In this document: positions 34,589-46,537 of the stretch, one piece after another
How positions within the stretch are numbered: position 1 is the stretch's first letter
Layout of the letters: every line of letters begins with the position of its first letter
NCBI RefSeq assembly: GCF_001619985.1
Contig: NW_017264198.1
Location: forward strand, 310,001-374,000
DNA from: Xylona heveae TC161
Taxonomy: Eukaryota; Ascomycota; Xylonomycetes; Xylonales; Xylonaceae
Direction of reading: 5' to 3'
DNA length: 64,000 nt
Position numbers and translations under genes: made by a program
The notes under the pieces: generated by a model
Seen by the model: only the letters and a program-made list of their open reading frames with translations
Told to the model about the DNA's origin: nothing
Database searches by the model: none

Positions 34589-37337
34589 CTATTGCTTGAT
34601 GGCTTGAAGTCGGATGCTGACGGCTCTTCGGTGGGCTTCAAGCTCTTCAACCTTGGCGAGCTGCATCACTGCACCACCAACATTCTTGAGACCCTCCTCG
34701 GAGAGATTTGAGCAAGTAATCGATTTCTGGTAGGAGGAGAGATTGACACCAGAATATTGCTTAGCATAGCCGTAGGTCGCTAAAAAAGAACGTTGCGTCA
34801 GTACCTATCTATATACTCTCGTGTATGAACTTCGGTACTTACGCAATGAGTGGTTGACACCTGCAGAGTAGTCTCCAACACTCTCGGGTGTCCATGCGCC
34901 AACGAAAACACTTCCGGCGTTCTCTACCAGAGGAACAACATCTGCAGCGTTTTGGAGCTGCAAGATCAAATGTTCTGGGGCATAGTGGTTGCTCAATGTC
35001 ATAGCCTCCTCGATAGTCTTGACCTGGAGCGTAACTGAGTGGGCAATCGAGCCGCGCACAATATCTACACGAGGGAGGGCCATGGCCTGCACGTGAAGCT
35101 GCTCTTCAATCGCCGCAAGCTGGGACTCGTTCAGGTCGACTGCAATGAGGATGACCTGCGAGTCGACTCCGTGCTCTGCCTGGCTGAGCAAGTCAGATGC
35201 AACAAATGCCGGGTTAGCGGCCGCATCGGCGATAACCAAGACCTCACTGGGACCGGCGGGCATGTCGATGCTGACTCCAGCGCTAGTGTCGTTGGAGACA
35301 AACATCTTTCCGGCAGTGACGAACTGGTTACCAGGACCGAGAATCTTGTCAACCTTGCTGACACTCTCGGTGCCGTAGGCGAGCGCAGCGACAGCCTGAG
35401 CGCCACCGGCAAGCACTATGCTTTCGGCTCCAACCTTGTGAGCAACATAAACAACCTCAGGGGTGAGCCGACCATCCGCACGCGGAGGCGAGGCGAGAAC
35501 AATCTTCTTGCATCCTGCAACCATAGCCGGGACACCGAGCATGAGAGCCGTAGAAGGTAGCACGGCAGTGCCTCCGGGGACGTAGAGACCAACACGTTCA
35601 ATGGGACGAGTGAATCGTGAGCAGACAACTCCGGGCATAGTCTCAATCTTGAGAGGCTTCTCTTCAGCCTGTGCAGCATGGAAGCGACGAATGTTTTCGA
35701 AACTGATATCGATGGCCTCAATAGTCTCCTTGGGCAGCTGCATCAAGTGCTCAGGGAAAGGAGCGCGCAAGACAGGTGACTTCAAGGAGGTGGCCTTTTC
35801 GAACTTGTGAGTGTATTCCAGAACAGCAGCGTCACCGCGTTCGCGGATAGCTTGGATGATGGGCTTGACAATCGCCATGACTGCCTCATTGGACTTCTGA
35901 GCGGGTCGGCGAAGAATCTTCTCCAATTCTGCGTCAGAGATGGTAGTTGTATCATAACGCTTCATTCTGATTTGACCATCCTGAAAGCCAGCGGGATCTT
36001 CAGGCTTCTTAGGAATGGAAGCCGCCTCTTTGATCTGTTCCTTGGCCTCAGAATTAGGAGCGTTGCCAGAAAGGCCGGCCTTTTCAGCCCACTGGCCCTT
36101 GGCATCTCCCTTTCTACGCTTGACTTTGAAGCTCTTGGCATCCAGACTGCGCTCCACATCCTCTAGGCTGACTCCGGATGCAACGCACTTGGTGAGTGCA
36201 AAGTAGAGCAAGTCTGCCGCCTCAAAGGCCACTTCTTCCTTGGTCTGTGCATTGCACAGCTCGTCGGCTTCTTCCATGATCTTCGCTCTCAGTAGCTGTG
36301 GTGAGTTGAACAAGCGTGCAGTGTAGGAGCCTTCAGGAGCGGAAGCCTTGCGTTCTTGGAGAGTCTTCTGAAGTTTTGACAGACCGCTATAGTCGCCAAA
36401 GCAGGTGGGCGTAGCCAGGTGGCAGAATCCTGAAATAGGCACGTCAGTAGGGAAAGTTTCGAGGCTAATTAGAATGATGCCTACCTCTGCCCTTTTGTCT
36501 CACAACATATTTCAGGCAGTCCTCGTCACAGTCAAGCGAGACGCTGACGAGCTCCTGAATATCTCCACTGCTGTCGCCCTTGTACCACAGGCCGCGTTTC
36601 CGACTTTGGTAGACACCTCTTCCAGTCTTCAGACTTTCAGCCAAACTCTCCTGGCTGCTGTAGACCAAGCCCAAAGCAACTCCACGCTCATCCACAACCA
36701 ATGTTGTGAAAAGTCCATCAGGTCGATCACTCTTGGCATTTGCGAGGAGCAAGTCAGCGACGGGAATTTTTCCGGATGCGGCGTCGGTCGTCAGTTGTGT
36801 CGATGGGATGATCGGGATGGCTGCAAGCTTGAGCAATCGTAGAGCATTCTCAAGGCTCGGGGTTGCGAGCGAAACGTAGACTGGCGGTCTAGTCGAGCCC
36901 AGCTCCTTGAGCCAGGCCTCTACCAGCTCAACATCCAGGACCTGCGGCGAGAAAACGCCGACTTGAGTCTCGCCAATGGCATTGATAATCTCTTCCTTGT
37001 TTGCCCGCTGCTGGCCAGGGAGTGCCAAAATAATTCTCTCCTGAGCAATGGTGCTAATTTGGAGTAGTTCTTTCAGCTGGTTCAATGACACAAAAACTTT
37101 GGCGGCGCCGGCGTTCAGCAAGGAAGTGATATCCTCAATCGAGAGCGCTTTCACGTCAAGATGGAGAGCAATACTGCTCAAGTGCTGCTGCAGGAGAGCG
37201 AATGCATTGTCGAGGTTGCTTTGATCGACAGCGGCGAAAGCAGCACCAATGTGGGAAATCGACTGGGCACTCAGTCCCTGGTTCGATTTGGCGTCGAATG
37301 AAGCAAGGTCAATCTGTGGCAGGAATGGAGAAGCCAT
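34589..37337 (-). CDS. his4: Trifunctional histidine biosynthesis protein HIS4 (HisI-HisE-HisD)
   Basis: Exons are 36485-37337, 34843-36429 and 34589-34779, giving 876 aa; introns are 55 and 63 nt. Three activities lie in order. The first is phosphoribosyl-AMP cyclohydrolase (about 215-298; SRKRGLWYKGDSSGD, SLDCDEDCLKYVVRQKGRG; intron 1 falls inside it). The second is phosphoribosyl-ATP pyrophosphohydrolase (about 300-392; LRAKIMEEADELCNAQ, FEAADLLYFAL). The third is histidinol dehydrogenase (440-876; VGLYVPGGTAVLPSTALML, GPGNQFVTAGK, AGPSEVLVIAD, SQAEHGVDSQ, ESVGDYSAGVNH). Together they carry steps 2, 3, 9 and 10 of histidine synthesis. The first 210 residues are the extra N-terminal region found in fungal HIS4. 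A possible amino-acid-control site lies 82 bases upstream. Confidence 0.97.
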
Positions 37338-37863
37338 TTTTGGCGAGAAATTCCCTTGAACCTTTGCAAAGGTGGGTAGGGAATTGAGAATGGTATAAAC
37401 AGGACGGGTGTTGGACCGATGACTCTTTACCTCATGATCTGCTCCGATAAATGGCGGGGCATTTTTTGGAAGTTCATCCTCTCTTTTATCGCATAGTCAG
37501 GTTCTTTGTCCATTTGTAGTTTAGCGTTTCCCGAACTCGGGCATCAATCACCCTATTCTCTCCGCCATCAAATGGCATTTCACGTATTTTTCATGCTGCA
37601 TCCTTGCATTCAAGTGATTTGTACGCAAATATGCTTCTTCATTTAATATCACCGACTGAAGTATATTGGAATTACCCTTGCACACTCCTCATTTTATCGA
37701 AAGAATCCATTGCAGTCATGTCACCGTATCACAAATTGATCAATTTCTTATATGATGGCCTTTCGGAATGGATATATGCTTTATCAATTCTCATATGATA
37801 CATTATTCGTTGGCGCCTTTCTACCTATTCCTGGATACATTTCTTCTTAAAATGGTCTTGGTA
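37338..37863. other. HIS4 promoter and reductase 3' flank
   Basis: 526 bases. Only the ATGACTC site is noteworthy; the distal half is AT-rich. Confidence 0.55.
37419..37425. promoter_or_regulatory. Possible Gcn4/CpcA site upstream of HIS4
   Basis: ATGACTC, the core of the general amino acid control element (consensus TGACTCA), lies 82 bases before the HIS4 start codon. The following base is T, not A, so it is an imperfect palindrome. HIS4 is a classic Gcn4 target in yeast, and cross-pathway control is conserved in filamentous fungi. Confidence 0.45.
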
Positions 37864-39077
37864 TTACTGTCACAATGTTAGCGGGCTTTTTCATTATGAA
37901 TGCATTTCACAAGCACATGAAACGTACCTCTTGCAAATCCGCGATTTGGAGAATAGCTTTTCCGAAATTCTTGCCAGAGAAAAGACTCAAAAGGCCGTCA
38001 ATTGCATTATCAATGCCTTCAGTCACGCTGAGTTTGGCCGTGAACGACCCATCATCAAGCCACTGCTGCAAGTTCTTCTGGTGCTCAGGTGACCATTTTT
38101 GGCCAAACTGGGGGTCGAGGACAATGAATCCTTGCATTTTCAGCCGCTTCTCAAATACCTTTATGAGGTTCTTGACACCATATCTGTCCTCTGGCTTCGA
38201 ATTGTATTGGGAGATCATGCCACAAGCAACTGCAGACCAGATGGTAACATTAGCATCACGAAATCGTTACAGCGAACAAATCATAATCTTCATGAATCAT
38301 AGGGCGGAGATTTGACTTACTAATTCGTCCATAGTTATTAATTTGTTCTAGGACAGCATCCAAAGTTTCTCCGCCAACATTCTCGAAATAAATATCGATT
38401 CCATCGGGGGCCAACCGCTTCAATGCATCCAGCGGTTTCTCTTTCTTGTAATTGAAGACTGAATCAAAGTTGAGCTCCTCAGTGATGAACTTGGCCTTGG
38501 CATCGTCACCAACGCTTCCAATGACCTTTAGTCCTTCATGCTTGGCGAGCTGCCCGACGATTTGGCCTACAGCGCCAGACGCGGCGGAGATGAAGATTGT
38601 CTCTCCCTTTTTGGGCTCTCCAATTTCATAAAATGACGCATATGCCGTCAAGCCAGGCATACCCAGAGCACCCAGGAACAGCTTAGGGTCGAGGTTGCGA
38701 GGATTCTCGAGCTTGCTGAGCTTAACGGGTCCAATTTTGTCACCTGGAATAACAGAGTATTCTTCCGTTCTCAAATGACCAAGCACCACGTCTCCCTCCT
38801 TGAACGCCGGGTTGGCAGACTTCACTACCTTTGCGATTCCATCATTGACGATGGGCTCTCCGAGAGTAAATGCTTGCGCATAGGACTTGGTATTTGCCGG
38901 CCGCATTCGACCTCGCTGGTAGGGGTCAAAAGAGAGGTAGAAATTCCTCAAGAGCACGCCATCCTTTGGAAGTTGAGCGTTGAGATCAATCGGTCTGTCC
39001 TCAATGACAAGGTCCTTGCCCTTGACTGGCAAGCCTTCAGGGACCGATTTGAAGATCAAGCCCTTGTTTTGAACCAT
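37864..39077 (-). CDS. Medium-chain NADP-dependent alkenal/enone reductase (LTB4DH-like)
   Basis: Exons are 38321-39077, 37928-38229 and a last exon holding only the stop codon, 37864-37866, giving 353 aa. The start is MVQNKGLIFKSVPEG at 39077, chosen over an upstream in-frame ATG because it fits the family. Signatures are LRNFYLSFDPYQRGRM, the nucleotide-binding ISAASGAVGQIVGQLAKHEG and GIDIYFENVGGETLD. There are no zinc ligands, as expected for the prostaglandin-reductase/alkenal-reductase branch. These enzymes reduce alpha,beta-unsaturated aldehydes and ketones with NADPH, often in detoxification. The terminal intron GTACGT..GCTAAC..GACAG has strong signals and would end the protein QIADLQE. 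Without splicing the frame runs six codons further (VRFMCL) to a stop ending at 37907. Confidence 0.9.
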
Positions 39078-39527
39078 GGCGCTAGATTGTATGTTGGAAT
39101 TATTCGGTGAAGGTAAAATATATTCAAACGCACACGACAAATCTATTCAGCAGGAAAGATAGACTTGGAAATCTTCAATTCCAATCTGTCGTTTTATTTC
39201 AAATACCTTTTATATATTCTCAAAAATTATGTATTGCTATGGGGAAAAAACACGCGTTTCATTGCTGATTTCTAATTCATACAAATCATACAATTTTCAT
39301 CGAACCTTCAATCTCGCAAATAACACTACAATTGCGGATACAGCTCCGCGATTGGTGGGTCTGTCGATTCCAAACATATTTCCTCAATTTAACGTCATTA
39401 CGTCCGAAAGAAGCATCGGAGAGCGCGAGCTCGGAGGGGCAACACTTCTGGAAGCCATGCCGAACGAGATGACGAACCTACACTAATCATGCCAACCAAC
39501 ATGACCGTTATGTAAGCAGACTTTCTA
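39078..39527. other. Reductase 5' flank up to the MITE
   Basis: 450 bases, AT-rich, with no gene seen. Confidence 0.5.
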
Positions 39528-39958
39528 TAACGTAATTCCCAAGCGACCCGAACACCCAAGCGACCCGAACAGGTTGAAATCCTGTACAAATGTATGCTTA
39601 TATCTCAACAACAATAAGAGATTTTGAATAGATATTTCTGTCATGGGGTCTAGAGGGTTATACTAGATACCTGTCTTATTTACAGGAAGCATGCTTGATC
39701 AAAGCCTTCACAATAGAAAATATATACTATTTTTAGTCTCAAATACATAAAAATTAAGAAAATTATCTATAAAACTGACCAAAAATATTCAAAATTCCTT
39801 GTATGTATATATCTACCCCTAGAGAATCAGTATGCCTAATTTCAAGTTAAAACAACAAGTGTTTGTTGAGATATCAATTTCATAAAAATTGCCTATTTGT
39901 ATGGGATATCTGCCTGTTCGGGTCGCTTGGGTGTTCGGGTCGCTTGGGAATTACGTTA
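39528..39958. mobile_element. MITE-like non-autonomous DNA transposon, 46-bp perfect terminal inverted repeats
   Basis: The terminal repeats are 39528-39573 and 39913-39958, identical over all 46 bases in inverted orientation. They read inward from TAACGTAATTCCC. Each contains two tandem copies of AAGCGACCCGAACA. If the outer TA is the target duplication, the element proper is 39530-39956 (427 bp), with ends ACGTAATTCCC. TA duplication and size suggest a Tc1/mariner- or pogo/Fot1-derived MITE. The interior is very AT-rich and has no open frame of note, so it cannot encode a transposase. Perfect ends imply recent insertion. It sits between two divergently transcribed genes. Confidence 0.88.
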
Positions 39959-40514
39959 GTTTCGCCCCTTCGCCCCATCGTTTTACCGCGGGCCGCGGTT
40001 GATAGTCGAGGCGCTTTTATAATGATCAGTGATCAGTGAGTACAGTAACATAGTGCCTGGCGATCTGATAATGCTGGCAGATGCCAAAGTTCATCCGATG
40101 AATTGAGATGTAGGGATCTGAGCTACATTTTCCGAAAATTTCCCGTCATTCGAATCCTTGTAAAAATAGCCCCATTGTCGCCATCTACCGCAGTATTTTC
40201 CCTTGTGTTTCTTGCAATGCACATCACGCCCCCTTAGAGCACCGTAGTAAATACCCCCCACCAAACCGCGTCAGCCACACGTGGCTGGATCTCCCCCTAG
40301 CATGAGCCACTTACCATCCGTCATGAAACCCCCCGAATTACGCACATGGCCACCCAGGTATAGGAGATAACCACACACACTCTTACCCACAATACAATAA
40401 TCAACAACCGGGCCCAGCATTTTCATTACCAGGAGCCAGCCCCAAACCTCAATTGAGATTCCGTTGTCCTTTTTTCCTTTTTGCACAGCAAAACCTTGCG
40501 GACTAGTCTGGACA
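39959..40514. other. Maf-gene 5' flank after the MITE
   Basis: 556 bases, GC-richer than the MITE. A short direct repeat (TGATCAGTGATCAGTGA) is at about 40022-40038. Nothing else supported. Confidence 0.5.
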
Positions 40515-41736
40515 ATGACAGACGCAAAATACGAAAAAGCGCCTCAAGATGCGCCTCCCAGCTACGAGACGTCCGAGCAACAGGCCACACGACCGGCAAT
40601 ACCGCCGCCAGGTGCTCCCCTCAAGGGTCCCCTCCGCGCTCCGTTTCCCTTGGATATTCCTGAATTGAATTTCCTGCGGGACAAGCGGGTGATACTAGCT
40701 TCAGCGTCGCCGCGGCGGAAGATGCTACTCGCACAAGTGAGCCCACCCTCCCCCGTTCTATCCATATATCCTTTTTCGAGATCAATTGCATACAATGCCA
40801 ATAAACAACTCTGATGCAACGGAACAAGCCAATTCATTACAACAACATTGACTGACCATGGGCAAAAAAACCCGGCGGAATAGATAGGCTTGCACAATCT
40901 CGACATAGTTCCCTCTACGGTCCCCGAGAACCTCCCCAAGTCGCTGTCTCCCTTTGAATATGTCCGGGCAACGGCCACGCAGAAGGCGATGACGGTATAC
41001 ACGCAGGAAATCAACAACGCAGAGCGGGGCGAGCCCGCGCTCGTCTTGGCTGCCGACACGGTTGTCGTGGGCCATCTGGGCGACATTTTCGAAAAGCCGC
41101 GCAGCGAGCGGGAGCATATCGATATGCTCAAAGGACTGCGGGATTTCGGCGAACACAAGGTCTACACGGCTGTGGTGGCCATGGCGCCGTTAGAAAGCGC
41201 GAGAGATCCGGGATATGCATTGGAGACTGCAGTGGAAGAGACGACTGTGAAGTTTTCAAAGGATGGTTCGTTTCCCTCCTTTTTTTAATTATTAATTTGT
41301 TTTTGTTCTTGTTTTTTAATTTTTCATTCTTTCTTATTCCTTTTGTCATTTCATTTATATCCATTTCATCCCAATTATCTCGACGACTCCTTTCAGTACT
41401 TTCTCTCTCTTTTTTTTTACGCGTTCGACGTGATTCACAATGACATTAAATCCATGTCATCCCATTTACTAACGAACCATATCGTAATGTACAGTCAGCG
41501 ACGACCTCATCCTCGCATACGTCCGCACACGCGAAGGCGCCGACAAAGCCGGCGGCTACGGGATCCAAGGGATCGGCTCTATCCTCGTCGAGCGGATAGA
41601 CGGCACATTTGACAATGTGGTCGGTCTGCCGCTCCGCGCGACGCTCAATTTGATCCGCGACGTCCTCAAATCCGACGAGGAACTTCAAGACGAAGCCGCC
41701 GAAGCGGAAAATGACGACGAGCTCGTCGACTTGTAA
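40515..41736 (+). CDS. Maf-like nucleoside triphosphate pyrophosphatase
   Basis: Exons are 40515-40736, 40884-41265 and 41495-41736, giving 281 aa; introns are 147 and 229 nt, long for this window. The ATG at 40515 (MTDAKYEKAPQDAPPSYETS) is preferred over an earlier non-ATG frame. The first 55 residues are a Pro-rich extension. The Maf fold follows: the signature RVILASASPRRKMLL, LAADTVVVGHLGDIFEKP and KAGGYGIQGIGSILVERIDG, NVVGLPL. The family hydrolyses non-canonical or modified nucleotides such as m5UTP and pseudo-UTP (bacterial YhdE, human ASMTL N-domain), keeping them out of RNA. Intron 2 uses the unusual donor GTTCGT. The exon 2 to 3 join (FSKD to VSDDLILAYV) keeps frame. Confidence 0.92.
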
Positions 41737-42393
41737 ACCTACTTTATCTCTCCTTACCTCACTCTACCTTCATTTCATTCCGCTTCGGTTCTCACTTTAG
41801 TTCAGTACAAGTGTTCTCAAGGTGGTGGTGGCGTTGGGGGGTGGGAGAGAGGGGGGGGAGGGGTGGGTAGGAAAGGAAGGAAAATAAGCAGAAGTGATCA
41901 TTTTGTTCTCACAGTTCACTGTGGGTGCGTAACTGAGGTAAGTAGAAGATACATTTTGTGTTTTGTGAGGGGAAAGCTTTATATAGCAGACGCATGTGGC
42001 TGGTCCACGTTGCTCTCTTGATATGAAATAAAGAATTTTGCAAGACTGGTTGTACCTACCTACAAGCCCAAAAGAAGCTTTGGCCTGATTCTAGGTATCT
42101 AAAACGGCATTACGTTTATATAGAGAAGGAAATACAATGAGGGAATCCAAAACCAGAAGGACTTTCGTCTCCACGTTATTAGACTGAAGTTTTAAAAATA
42201 TACTGCGAGCGTAACGGCCATATCAGTGATTGTTGGAATTGTTGGACAACAGCTCCAATGATTTTTTATTAAGATTGCCTCTCTACATAAATTAAGTTTT
42301 CATATCCCGTATCCCATCCAAAAAAAAAAAAAATGAAAAAGAAAAGAAAAAACATGCAGATAAGGTACCTTAGTGATTTAATACATAGACATG
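41737..42393. other. Convergent 3' flanks of Maf-like and amidase genes
   Basis: 657 bases. It contains a G-rich tract (41836-41867) that could fold as a quadruplex and an A-rich homopolymer at about 42320-42333. No gene. Confidence 0.6.
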
Positions 42394-44380
42394 CTATGAC
42401 GTAGCTTGGGACGCCCTTTCAAAAACATCAACCCACGTAGCGGGCTGATTCTGTCCGCCTGGTAGCTTCGAATGAAGATAGTTCTCCAGGTGTTTCCCAC
42501 ACTCAATCAGAGCGTCTTCGGCGCCCCACTCCGCTGTGACCATGATGCCAATGGGTATCTGGCCCTCGCCCTTGAGCGGACGAGCGTATCCGACTGGGGC
42601 GCTGAGGCTGGGCAGACCGGTGAAATTAGCCAGCCAGACGTACTCCATGTTGCGCATGGACATGTTTCCGTCGCTGACGCCGTGCTTGAGATCGCCGGGG
42701 CCGCCAGAGATGTGCCAGCCCGGGTTGGGCGTGGTGGGCGTGACGATGAGCAGGCCAGGGTGCGTCTGGAAGAGATGAGCCAGATGCTCCATGATCAGGC
42801 AGCGGAGTTTCTGCGCCTGCAAAAAGTCAATAGCGGGGGTCTTGGAGCCGACGCTGATGAGGACTTTGTTCGGCGCAGTCAGGCCCTTGACGTTGCCCTT
42901 GATGACGGATGCGATCTCTGACAGAATGGTCATGGCATGTGCCAGTTGGCCTTCGGGCAGATAGGGAATGGAGATGTCAATGACTTGGTAGCCGAGCTCT
43001 TTCTCCAGGAACTGCACGGCGGCGGAGCAAGCTTCGCGGACTTCTGGTTCAGCACGTGAGTACCAGTCCTTGCAGATACCGATGGTCTTCTTGCTCTGGT
43101 TCTGCTGCGCCTGGCTCGAGTGGCCTGCGGCAGGGAAAAGCGCCGACGATGGGTTTCCGGAGTCTGGAGTCGCCAGGACGCGGTATGCGATTTCCAGGTC
43201 GGCCATGCAGTTGGCTAGGGGGCCTGCCACGCCGGTAGACGCGGCAAGGCTGGGAGTTGGTCGGATGGACACTCGTCCATGTGAGGGTTTTAGACCGTAG
43301 ATGCCGCAGTAGTTGGCGGGGATACGGATGCTACCTCCACCATCGGCACCGAGTGCGAAGGGAACCAACCCCGCACTGATTGCATAGGCGGTGCCGCCAG
43401 AGGAGCCGCCGGTATAGTAATGATTGTTGTGCGGATTCAATGGCGTGCCTTTGATCGGGTTGTTATTTGTAGTGTCTATAATGCCTCGGGTCAGTTTCAG
43501 GCGCGCTGGGGGCCCGGGGAGAATCCGGGGTTGGGTAAGAAGACCTACCTAATCCGAGTTCATGCATATTGAGCTTTCCAAGGATTACTACGCCTTGCTC
43601 CTCCCATTTCTTGACGCACCAGCTCGTTGCGCCATCTTTATTTGTAAAATCACGCGCCGTTCCGAGGCATTTGGAATAGCCAAACAAGTCTACCTCGTCC
43701 TTTACAGCCACCGGTATGCCATCAAGCTGTCCAAGAGGCTTCCCGGCTTTGTATCGCTCTGTTGATTCTTTGGCGGCCTTGAGGACCAGCTCGGTATTTG
43801 TTTCCAGGAACGCTGTAGAATGCTCTCCCGGTTTGGGGCCATCACGTCGAATTAAGGGAAGCAGTGCTTCTGCCACGGCAGTTGGCGTGAGCTTGCCCGA
43901 AGTGTATGCCTCGTGGAAATCGGCTACCGAGTGATAAATTTTTTTGCTACCCTCTCGTTGCACCGAGCTAAATCCATTGGTTGCAGAGGTATGCAGCTCC
44001 GAGGGCTGGCTAATGGGAACGACTGTGGGGTCATACCGGGGTTGGATGGAGTCGAGGATGGCAATGGAGCGCAGAGCGTCGAAGCCAGCGTTGCTCCACA
44101 GGTAGTTTTGCACAAAGTTCAATGAAGAGATACTATCAACTAAGACGTCAGCGTCTCTGTGGGGAAACTTGGTTCTAATTCAGACAGGCTCTGAAGAACA
44201 TGGGGGTGATAGTGTGGGGCAATACGCAATGGCACCTATGCTCAGCGGATAACCTCTGACAACAGGGTTGGACTTTTTGGGGTTGTCATATGGTATCGAA
44301 GGGCCGGCCCTGGGCTGAGGATAGTTGTAAAAAGCCGGGGCCGAAGCAGACGTGGACGAGTCCTGGTGAGTGGACGTCAT
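42394..44380 (-). CDS. Amidase-signature family hydrolase
   Basis: Exons are 44236-44380, 43549-44139 and 42394-43475, giving 605 aa; introns are 96 and 73 nt. The start MTSTHQDSSTSASAPAF is placed at 44380; a frame reaching further upstream has no family support. The Ser-cisSer-Lys triad is visible: Lys195 in GIPVAVKDEVD, the cis-Ser in TGGSSGGTAYA (270/271) and nucleophile Ser294 in GADGGGSIRIPANYCG. The C-terminal half carries PTTPNPGWHISGGPGD and FTGLPSLSAPVGY. Enzymes of this family cleave fatty-acid amides, aryl amides or carbamates. Substrate cannot be told. No transmembrane helix is obvious at the N-terminus. Confidence 0.92.
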
Positions 44381-45262
44381 CTGCGCAAGCTGGGGTGCAA
44401 TCCTTTTACTAAATATGATTTGATCACGAATGAAAAGACTATATAGATAAGGAGAGAAATTGCGAGTCGGATGTAACTTGAGCAACTAGCGGTTCGTCCT
44501 GCGTCGCAAAAGGGAGTCGTCAAGCTAAGAAGCAAGCGCTGACTTGCCGAATCACAAGGTCAAAAGTGTATTGCAGATGTTGCTTGTTGTTGGTGTGTAT
44601 AGCTGTCAACAGCAGCTCCAACGCCGTCATCATTGAGGTTGAGCCGCAACCAGGGTGGAGATGCTAGGGCGAAACTGGACAGTCACTAGTTTTTTTAAGT
44701 TTCAGTGCTGCCATTTGCTACTGGGGCGGGTCGAGTTCGGCTTGTTCCTTGGGGAGCGTTGGCATCTCATCCCCACAAAGTTTTACCATTGTCGGTTAAT
44801 CAGAGCGAGACCAAGTCATTCTTTTAGGTAAATTGGCGCCAAACTTACAGAGGGACTGGCAGCTACGGTAAATGATCTTTTAGTGGAAACCTTGGGCCAA
44901 GTGGGTCTTGCTCCCCTCGCCCCGTCCCATCCAAACATCGGTGGGCCCCAGTTACCGAGTCCAACGTTTCTAACTGGAAAGCCAAACTACAGTAGTACCC
45001 ATATATTGCTCCATTATAGCAAGCATTACTATAGCAAAGCAAAGCAAAAAAACACTCGATAGTAGTATTACCCTGTGTAAAGTGTTATTGATCATTGGCC
45101 AATGATTTTTGAAATCACAACAATCAATCCGTTTCATAGCTCAACTCAGCATGCGATTGTATACCAAGCCTTTCATAGCATCACATGCATTTAGGCTCGT
45201 CTCGAAACTGATTTTCCGTAGAGAAACTTCATGTTATGGTAAAGTCTTTAACACCTATACTT
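44381..45262. other. Amidase promoter and 3' flank of the next gene
   Basis: 882 bases without a supported gene. A short AGCAAAGCAAAGCAAAA tract is near 45034-45050. Confidence 0.5.
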
Positions 45263-46537
45263 TCATTCCAGCACATCTGGAACGCCAAAGATCAAAGTTG
45301 CTTGATCCATCCAAAGGCCGACTGGCCACGGATGGAGGCTTGGCCACCATTTCGTCACGGATGCAGTTTCCTCTCGGCCCGTTTCCGTAGATATATCATT
45401 CTCTTGGGTGTTATGGTCATCATTGATGTGCCGTTTATCTGCTGCAGAGCTCACATTCGTATAATTGACCCACATCAGTCTGGCCTTCTGCGTATAGCCC
45501 TCAGGCAAGAGTTTGAACCAGCAATTGGTTCCGCAAAGGATTTCTTCCCCGGGCTTATTGCTTGCTGGCAGAGGAGGTTGCACCAATGTAATATCCATTG
45601 GCATATACTTGGTTGAAAAGGGAAACGATGGCAGCCATTGGAATGCTTGTAATGTAGTCGAAAAGAATGGCTCAGTCGCTGCGGTATCAGGTGGGAATAT
45701 CTCCACTTTTATCGATTTTGGCCCAGATGATCCAGCAGATATATTTGTAAAAGAGAAGCGTGCGAGGTGTTTTGGAATGTTCCAATTGCGGCGTCCTTTA
45801 GCGATTAAAAGGATATAATATTAGTTTGCGACAGAAGGAGAATATGTCAATCACCAAACATCTCAGGCTTAGGTGCGACGAACAAACAGAAGCAAATGAA
45901 AAGAAAGAATTCCGGACTTACCATTATAAGCCGTATCTTCTTGACTGACATATATCCTGGTGACGCGGAGATTCTTCTGACCCTTCTTTTGACTCTTCAG
46001 AGGAACGTCAAAATATCCTGGAACGAGAACCAACTCGTCATATTTGCCTGCAATGACTGATTAATATCTTGACAATTGATCCCCAAACAAAGTAATGTCA
46101 TTCCAGAAAAAAAAATGCACATTTGATAAAAATAAAAGCAAGCTCCTCCGTTCAATCGAGCTCCCGGGGTATCACACCCTCATTTTCAAGTTACTCTTCA
46201 TACACCAAATGCCCCATCACAAATATACAAGACACGGACAATAATTTAGGAGACAAAGCATTCGACAGAAACACAAGACATGCATACCAACTGGAGAATC
46301 AATGTATCGCAGAATCTGTATCAGACCGAGTCCACCGCGGTAAGAGCCCGCTTTTGCCGGATCAGCAAAGGGAGGCCAAGCCGCTTCTAATGGGGCATAC
46401 GCTCCAACAGGAGGTACGTCTGATCCATGCGTTCGCGCATAGTAAGGAATCCAATAAACTTCACACTTGCATTTCCACGGCGGTGGAGCTAACGGGACTG
46501 GCACAGCCGCGGAAGAACTGTCGGCGGCACTCATCAT
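45263..46537 (-). CDS. Acetoacetate-decarboxylase-like fungal protein
   Basis: Exons are 46288-46537, 45922-46047 and 45795 down to 45263, giving 302 aa; introns are 240 and 126 nt, both in phase 1. Reassembly gives VPLAPPPWKCKCEVYWIPYY near the start, GKYDELVLVPGYFDVPLKS, VTRIYVSQEDTAYNGRRNWN IPKHLARFSF (two pieces), FFSTTLQAFQWLPSFPFSTK and LVQPPLPAS. The pattern (substrate-cavity strand, KYDE, RxNWNIPKHLA) is that of fungal proteins of the acetoacetate decarboxylase superfamily. I cannot place the Schiff-base lysine of the true enzyme, so decarboxylase activity is not claimed. Substrate unknown. The protein ends LIFGVPDVLE. Confidence 0.78.

Noticed and set aside
35039-35560. 173-codon plus-strand frame opposite HIS4
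   Set aside because: Antisense shadow of the histidinol dehydrogenase exon, caused by its codon bias.
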